From: Synechococcus sp. PCC 7335
GTDB lineage: Bacteria > Cyanobacteriota > Cyanobacteriia > Phormidesmidales > Phormidesmidaceae
Length of the DNA: 64,000 nt
Assembly: GCF_000155595.1 (NCBI RefSeq)
Contig: NZ_DS989904.1
Coordinates: forward strand, 3,862,786 to 3,926,785
Reading direction: 5' to 3'
The translations under genes and the position numbers were made by a program. Each line of letters opens with the position of its first letter. Position 1 is the stretch's first letter. The notes under the pieces were generated by a model that ran no database searches, had not been told where the DNA came from, and saw only the letters and a program-made list of their open reading frames with translations. Shown piece after piece: positions 60,082-64,000 of the stretch.

Positions 60082-60100
60082 TGACTAAACAGTTCAGTCA
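60082..60100. promoter_or_regulatory. TetR operator site 3
   Basis: TGACTAAACAGTTCAGTCA, one arm mismatch from perfect, ends ten bases before the tetR ATG and abuts the AGGA ribosome site. Binding here would block tetR transcription or initiation, as expected for autorepression. Confidence 0.75.
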
Positions 60101-60110
60101 GGAAAATTAG

Positions 60111-60734
60111 ATGGCAACTCCGCTTTCAGTTGATGTGAACAGTCCTAAAGCTCAGCAGATTCTAACGGGTGTACGTGACGTCTTCCTTGATATGGGGTAT
60201 GAAGGTGCTAGCACCGATAAGCTTGCTCGTGCTGCTGGTGTATCGAAAGGAACGCTGTACAATTACTTTCCTGATAAAGAAACGCTCTTTATCGCCTTCG
60301 TTGAAGGGGAGTGTCGTAAACAGGCAGCGTTAATCTTTAAGGTTAAGGATCAATCCGCTGATATTGAAACCGTACTACGAGAGATTGCCTACAACTACGT
60401 AAAAATGTGTCCGTCCGCTTTTATCCAAGGCCTCTACCGGCTCGCCTTAGCAGAAGCCACTCGCTTTCCAGCTCTAGCGCGCACGTTCTACGACTCTGGC
60501 CCAGACTTAGCTTCACGTCGGATGGTTCAGCTATTAGCAGGCGCTGTTGCTAAAGGAGACTTGAAAATTGACGATTTAGACATGGCGGCACATCACTTTG
60601 CCCAGCTCTGCAAAGCCGATTTGTTTGAGAAGTGTCTCTTTCAAGTCAAGCTTTCTGTAACGCCAGAAGAAATTAAACGAATTGCAAATAGCGCCGTTGA
60701 TGTTTTCTTAAGGGCTTATCGCGTGTGTAGGTAG
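60111..60734 (+). CDS. TetR/AcrR-family transcriptional repressor
   Basis: 207 residues. The N-terminal HTH is clear (AQQILTGVRDVFLDMGYEGASTDKLARAAGVSKGTLYNYFPDKETLF, recognition helix near 43-53); the rest is the helical ligand-binding and dimerisation domain. TetR repressors leave DNA when they bind a small molecule. It is divergent from the glutaredoxin-AhpD gene, with three copies of one palindrome between the genes, so it likely represses both itself and the fusion enzyme. The inducer is unknown; a thiol-reactive or oxidant compound would fit the target. Confidence 0.92.
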   Translation: MATPLSVDVNSPKAQQILTGVRDVFLDMGYEGASTDKLARAAGVSKGTLYNYFPDKETLFIAFVEGECRKQAALIFKVKDQSADIETVLREIAYNYVKMCPSAFIQGLYRLALAEATRFPALARTFYDSGPDLASRRMVQLLAGAVAKGDLKIDDLDMAAHHFAQLCKADLFEKCLFQVKLSVTPEEIKRIANSAVDVFLRAYRVCR

Positions 60735-60786
60735 CTATGATCAGCCTCATCACCTCGTCCGCTAGAATCTGTCCCTCCTACAGCTT

Positions 60787-62244
60787 TTAAGCTTGTTGTA
60801 TTTCTAATATCCCCATCATGCCGCGATCTTCGTGATCGAGCACATGGCAGTGGTAGACCGTTTTACCTGTGTAGTCACGAAAAGCCATCCGAATGCGAAC
60901 AGTTTCTCCAGGACTCACTGACACCACATCCTTCCAAGCTACGTAGGGCGCAGGTTGACCATTCTGGCTAATGATTTGAAACTTGTTGGTATGAATATGG
61001 AAAGGGTGTGCCATTGAACCTGTATTGGTCACCTCCCAATCTTCAACTGCATTTAGCACTACCTGAGTGTCAACGCGGCTAGGATCGAAAGCTTTACCAT
61101 TGATCATGAACACCATGCCACTACCCATCATGCCGCCCATACCGTGATTCAGTGCAAATTTTCGGGTCACCTGCGGCTCCGGTAAGGACTCAACTGCAAT
61201 GAGCTGGCTGGGTAAGCTCATCTCATCAGTTTCTCCGTCATAAGTGAGCGTTGCCACCGTTTCGGCACGATCTGAAGATTGGTTCTGGCGCATCATTCCA
61301 CCCATCATGCCGCCTTGCGCAGGGTTGAAAGGTTGGTTAATCAGGCGATAATTGCCGGATGCTTTGTTTCCCTGTATCAGGACTTCAACTCGCTCACCAG
61401 GCGCTAACACAACGTCACTTATCTCAACAGGTGATGAGATAGCCCCCCCGTCTGTCGCAATCAGGTGCATTGTATGGTCTGCTAGCGATAGGCGAAAGAA
61501 ACGGGAAGGGGCGGCGTTTAACAGTCGTAATCTTAAGAGGCCACCTTTAGAGATGCTCATTGCGGGGTTGAGCTGTCCGTTAGCTGTCAGCAGCCCACCG
61601 GCGCGTCCGGTCATTGCAGACATGTGTCCGGTATCGGCGATGTTGCCATTGCTATCTAAGGCAAAGTCTTTGAGTACTAGGAACTCTTCTCTAGCAGCTT
61701 TAACTTCAGGAATCTCGTCTAGCTCACCACGAACAATGAAAAGCCCAGCCAGCCCGCCGAAGAGTTGCTCGGCCACCAGTCCATGCTTATGAGGATGGTA
61801 CCAAAAGGTTCCCGCTAGATGATTTTCAGGAATCTGATATTCGTATGTGTGGCTTTCGCCAGGAGAGATTTCTAAAAATACATTGTCACTTGAGCCGGTT
61901 GGCGGAATATGCAGGCCGTGATAGTGAATGTTTGTCGGTTGGTTGAGTTGATTGGTGAAACGAATTTGTACTCGATCGCCAGGTTTTGCTTCTAGAAGTG
62001 GACCAGGGACTTTGCCGTTGTAGGCAAGTAGATTGGCAGTGCGATCTCCTAACTGTACAGACTGATCTCTGGCTTCTAAATCTAAGCTGAGCAAACCGTT
62101 TTTACTCTTGTAAGTTTGAAGCTGAATCGGCGCAGAAACAGGTGTAGAAGAGAGAGGCTGAAATCTGGCGCACTGAGTCAACAACATGGACGCTGTCGTG
62201 CCTGCGCTCAGCCGTAAAAAGTCTCTTCGTTTGATCACTCTCAT
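60787..62244 (-). CDS. Multicopper oxidase, CueO-like
   Basis: 485 residues with a twin-arginine export signal (RRDFLRLSAG, 6-15) for folded export. Three cupredoxin domains carry the copper ligands HYHG (H107, H109), HPHKH (H150, H152, H154), HPFHIH and HCHVLDHEDRGM (C466, H467, H471, M476). Two Met-rich stretches (GGMMGGMMRQ and GMGGMMGSGM) resemble the copper-binding region of CueO, which oxidises Cu(I). A role in copper tolerance at the periplasm or thylakoid lumen is likely. The neighbouring regulator and DUF411 genes agree with a metal function. Confidence 0.92.
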   Translation of the reverse strand: MRVIKRRDFLRLSAGTTASMLLTQCARFQPLSSTPVSAPIQLQTYKSKNGLLSLDLEARDQSVQLGDRTANLLAYNGKVPGPLLEAKPGDRVQIRFTNQLNQPTNIHYHGLHIPPTGSSDNVFLEISPGESHTYEYQIPENHLAGTFWYHPHKHGLVAEQLFGGLAGLFIVRGELDEIPEVKAAREEFLVLKDFALDSNGNIADTGHMSAMTGRAGGLLTANGQLNPAMSISKGGLLRLRLLNAAPSRFFRLSLADHTMHLIATDGGAISSPVEISDVVLAPGERVEVLIQGNKASGNYRLINQPFNPAQGGMMGGMMRQNQSSDRAETVATLTYDGETDEMSLPSQLIAVESLPEPQVTRKFALNHGMGGMMGSGMVFMINGKAFDPSRVDTQVVLNAVEDWEVTNTGSMAHPFHIHTNKFQIISQNGQPAPYVAWKDVVSVSPGETVRIRMAFRDYTGKTVYHCHVLDHEDRGMMGILEIQQA

Positions 62245-62280
62245 GTGTTTTTAGCTAAATTTTTATCAACTGATTGTGAC

Positions 62281-62294
62281 ACCTTTGCAAAGGT
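62281..62294. promoter_or_regulatory. Palindrome upstream of the multicopper oxidase
   Basis: ACCTTTGCAAAGGT is a perfect 14-bp palindrome 37 bp upstream of the oxidase start. The half-site ACCTT recalls CueR-type operators, but no matching -35/-10 spacing was found, so its role is only possible. Confidence 0.35.
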
Positions 62295-62468
62295 AATGGC
62301 CTCTCACCATCAGAGGTATTCTCACCACTAGCTATCCCTTAACTGTAGCTCGCTACTTCCCTGATTTGGTATCGTGCCATTTAGTCTTATCATGTCTTCT
62401 TATCTCATACCATAAACAGTTTTGATTAGACTGCTGTATTCTCCTAACTTACGGCGTAATAATTGCAT

Positions 62469-62851
62469 TTAGTCGGCTATTAGATTGCTGTTGGGTTCAG
62501 CCTTAAATGTCCACAGCTGATTAAGTACTTGGTCACTAGTCATAATCTGAATGGGATGCTTCATAAGGTATCTCAGCAATAAAAACTCTTTCCAAGTGAG
62601 TTCAACGTATATCTGTTCTTCATCTTAGAGAATTGGAAGAACAGATATACGTTGGTCGCAACTAAGTAGCAATTTCCCAACGCATTTCCAATGTGTATTT
62701 GCGTAGTCTTAAATGCAGGCTCAAATTCAGATGACCGCCTTCTAAGCGCCCTGAGCCTTGCAAATAGCTCAGAATCATCAGCAAGCAAAACTCCCATAGA
62801 TTTCCTCTCGTCAAGTTTCGCTGCGATTACAGGTATCAACAGATTACTCAT
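62469..62851 (-). pseudogene. Remnant of an OmpR-family response regulator
   Basis: In one frame from 62851 there is the end of a receiver domain (IPVIAAKLDERKSMG, then LADDSELFARLRALRRRSSEFEPAF), with the lysine-bearing KPF loop apparently deleted. In another frame, 62469 to about 62630, lies the winged helix start (VELTWKEFLLLRYLMKHP, then SDQVLNQLW), which stops early at TAA. The N-terminal phospho-Asp half is absent. Both frames read the same strand, so a frameshift joins them near the 19-bp inverted repeat at 62603-62654. It is a decayed regulator, perhaps of the adjacent copper oxidase; no kinase gene is beside it. Confidence 0.7.
62603..62654. repeat. Perfect 19-bp inverted repeat in the response-regulator remnant
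   Basis: CAACGTATATCTGTTCTTC (62603-62621) is the exact reverse complement of 62636-62654, with a 14-base loop. It lies where the reading frame of the regulator breaks, and may be an insertion or a folded scar. Confidence 0.85.
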
Positions 62852-62882
62852 AAAAACTCACCCCTAATCCTTGATAGAACTC

Positions 62883-62914
62883 AGCATAAACTCTATACCT
62901 AACTTCAAGGTCAA
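62883..62914 (-). promoter_or_regulatory. MerR-type promoter A
   Basis: On the minus strand TTGACC (62909-62914) and TATGCT (62883-62888) are 20 bp apart, the long spacer typical of MerR-activated promoters. It aligns with promoter B at 63485-63516 and points at the response-regulator remnant. Confidence 0.65.
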
Positions 62915-63032
62915 GCGATATTAAAAGAAGGAAAAGTTTATGCCCAGTTGAAAACACTTGGACACAGAATAGATACAACAGAAAATAGTATGGCAATCTG
63001 AAGCTAGAATGATTTTTTTCACTGGTTCAAGC

Positions 63033-63455
63033 CTACGAATCTAGTGGAATCTTTTCAATGAGAGGACAAATATCTCCGGGTTGAGGATGTGGTTTAGAGG
63101 CAGCCCAGCTATCTCGATATTCTACAAGTCCCTTCTTAAACGACTTCATTTCCTTGATCTGAGCCTCGATCTTCTCAATTTTTTCTTGCAGAATTGATTG
63201 CACTAAATCGCAGGGCATATCTCCTTGCTGATGCGCATTTAGCACTTCGCTAATATCTTCTAATGTAAATCCTAAAGACTGAGCTCTCTTTACAAACTGA
63301 ACCTGTCGCACCGCTTCTGGAGGATAATAGCGGTAACTATTCTCTCCACGCTCGGATTCGAGTAAGCCTAACCTTTCGTAATAGCGCAGTGCACCTACTG
63401 CCACACCGGTTTGCTTAGACACTTCGCCAATTTTTAATCGTGTTGAAACGGCCAT
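63033..63455 (-). CDS. MerR-family metal-responsive regulator
   Basis: 140 residues from ATG 63455 (AGAGG upstream; a TTG at 63476 would leave almost no leader behind the promoter). HTH LKIGEVSKQTGVAVGALRYYERLGLL, then RYYPPEAVRQVQFVKRAQSLGFTLEDI, a dimerisation helix and a C-terminal metal loop. Cysteines C82 (GDMPCDL) and C130 (GDICPLIE) match the positions used by heavy-metal sensors of the MerR/ZntR/PbrR group; the middle cysteine is absent. It probably senses a metal ion such as copper, zinc, cadmium or lead and activates promoters A and B. Confidence 0.92.
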   Translation of the reverse strand: MAVSTRLKIGEVSKQTGVAVGALRYYERLGLLESERGENSYRYYPPEAVRQVQFVKRAQSLGFTLEDISEVLNAHQQGDMPCDLVQSILQEKIEKIEAQIKEMKSFKKGLVEYRDSWAASKPHPQPGDICPLIEKIPLDS

Positions 63456-63484
63456 CTTCAACTGCCTCTTCGTCAACTGTTTCT

Positions 63485-63516
63485 ATCGTAAACTCTCTAC
63501 CAAGCTATAAGGTCAA
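63485..63516 (-). promoter_or_regulatory. MerR-type promoter B, upstream of merR
   Basis: TTGACC (63511-63516) and TACGAT (63485-63490) are separated by 20 bp on the minus strand. Aligned with promoter A, the spacers share GGTAnAGAGTTTA-type bases. Transcription would start some 20-25 bases before the merR ATG, so the regulator is likely autoactivated. Confidence 0.7.
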
Positions 63517-63685
63517 CTTCTGTTTCATCCTCATTTCACAATTAACTGTCAATGTAGTGAATCTAGCGAGGTAGCTACCTTCAGCGCTAAGCTCTAGCTT
63601 TGAATGGACGTAGCCCACAGATCAAACCCCAGCTTCAGCCAAACTATTACTCGTAACAGCTCTATTAATGTACAAAGAGGTTTCT

Positions 63686-64000
63686 ATGACTCACCGTTTC
63701 TCCAAATTCAAGATATTTGTGGTCGGTTTAGCGGCAGTCAGCTCAGTGCTAGCTGGCTGTACGGCTACCAACAATGCGCGAATGGGGTCATCACCGCAAG
63801 AGATTATGGCTACTCAGGCGGCTGTGATCGGCGAAATCACTGTTTTTCGTAGTCCTACTTGCGGGTGCTGCGGTCAGTGGATAGAGCACGCCGAGGCCGC
63901 TGGCTTTAAGGTTAAAGATGAGATCACCGAAGACATGAGTGCAATTAAGCAACAGTATGGTGTTCCTACGAATCTGAGCTCATGTCATACAACGGTAGCC
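63686..64000 (+). CDS. DUF411 metal-binding lipoprotein (C-terminus beyond right edge)
   Basis: 105 codons are in the window and the frame is open at the end. ATG 63686 has AGAGG upstream. A lipoprotein signal (FVVGLAAVSSVLAGC, Cys near residue 23) is followed by DUF411: ITVFRSPTCGCCGQWIEHAEAAGFKV, EDMSAIKQQYGVP and the start of the SCHT motif. DUF411 proteins are periplasmic and usually lie in copper or silver resistance clusters. It is divergent from merR, sharing a 230-bp control region. Confidence 0.88.
   Translation, partial: MTHRFSKFKIFVVGLAAVSSVLAGCTATNNARMGSSPQEIMATQAAVIGEITVFRSPTCGCCGQWIEHAEAAGFKVKDEITEDMSAIKQQYGVPTNLSSCHTTVA

Overview
The window is a stretch of cyanobacterial chromosome. 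Three things say so. The octamer GCGATCGC (HIP1) is scattered throughout. Cyanobacterial hallmark genes are present: cp12, ccsA, a type IV pilus pilB-pilT-pilC run, an HpsJ-like protein and a DUF1997 protein. The rest is core bacterial housekeeping in a mid-GC genome. I cannot fix the genus; a Leptolyngbya/Synechococcales-type cyanobacterium is a guess from gene content. I see no rRNA, tRNA, CRISPR array, insertion sequence or phage gene.

Layout. 1-3.7 kb: a large HTH-STAND ATPase-WD40 protein, cut by the left edge, diverges from an orphan class I terpene synthase; near-identical direct repeats lie between them. 3.8-7.3 kb: VanZ/LamG membrane protein, rpiA, an alpha/beta hydrolase and a small protein. 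8-16.2 kb: signalling genes (ECF sigma/anti-sigma pair, response regulator/histidine kinase pair, a long acidic membrane-anchored protein, a FIST sensor protein). 16.4-21.3 kb: cp12 followed by two hairpins, DUF1997, an atypical SDR, an MFS transporter and ccsA. 21.6-30.3 kb: pgi, mfd, ssb and mreBCD. 30.4-36.4 kb: HAD phosphatase, dtd and a His-rich CobW GTPase, cysS, ridA, rsgA. 36.4-40.9 kb: a compact grpE-dnaK-dnaJ-tusA-like-rsgA run on the minus strand. 41.1-45.7 kb: pilB-pilT-pilC. 46-53 kb: TPR protein, LRAT-like protein, two FHA proteins, pgl, a glycosyltransferase next to an HpsJ-like protein, and a SWIM protein. 53.5-57.8 kb: aspartase, an XPB-type helicase and tlyA.

57.8-64 kb is the most regulatory-looking part. 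A glutaredoxin-AhpD fusion enzyme faces a TetR regulator, and three copies of one 19-bp palindrome lie between them. Beyond lie a Met-rich multicopper oxidase, a frameshifted response-regulator remnant, a MerR-family metal sensor and a DUF411 lipoprotein cut by the right edge. Two aligned MerR-type promoters (TTGACC, 20-bp spacer, TAnGnT) precede the merR gene and the remnant, so this end looks like a metal (perhaps copper) response island with a decayed two-component component.

Functionally, pgi, pgl, rpiA and cp12 belong to sugar-phosphate metabolism and its light/dark redox control. The pil genes with the glycosyltransferase/HpsJ pair suggest surface motility and polysaccharide export. The dnaK run and mfd are stress and repair functions. 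All functional calls rest on motifs read by eye; no database search was possible.
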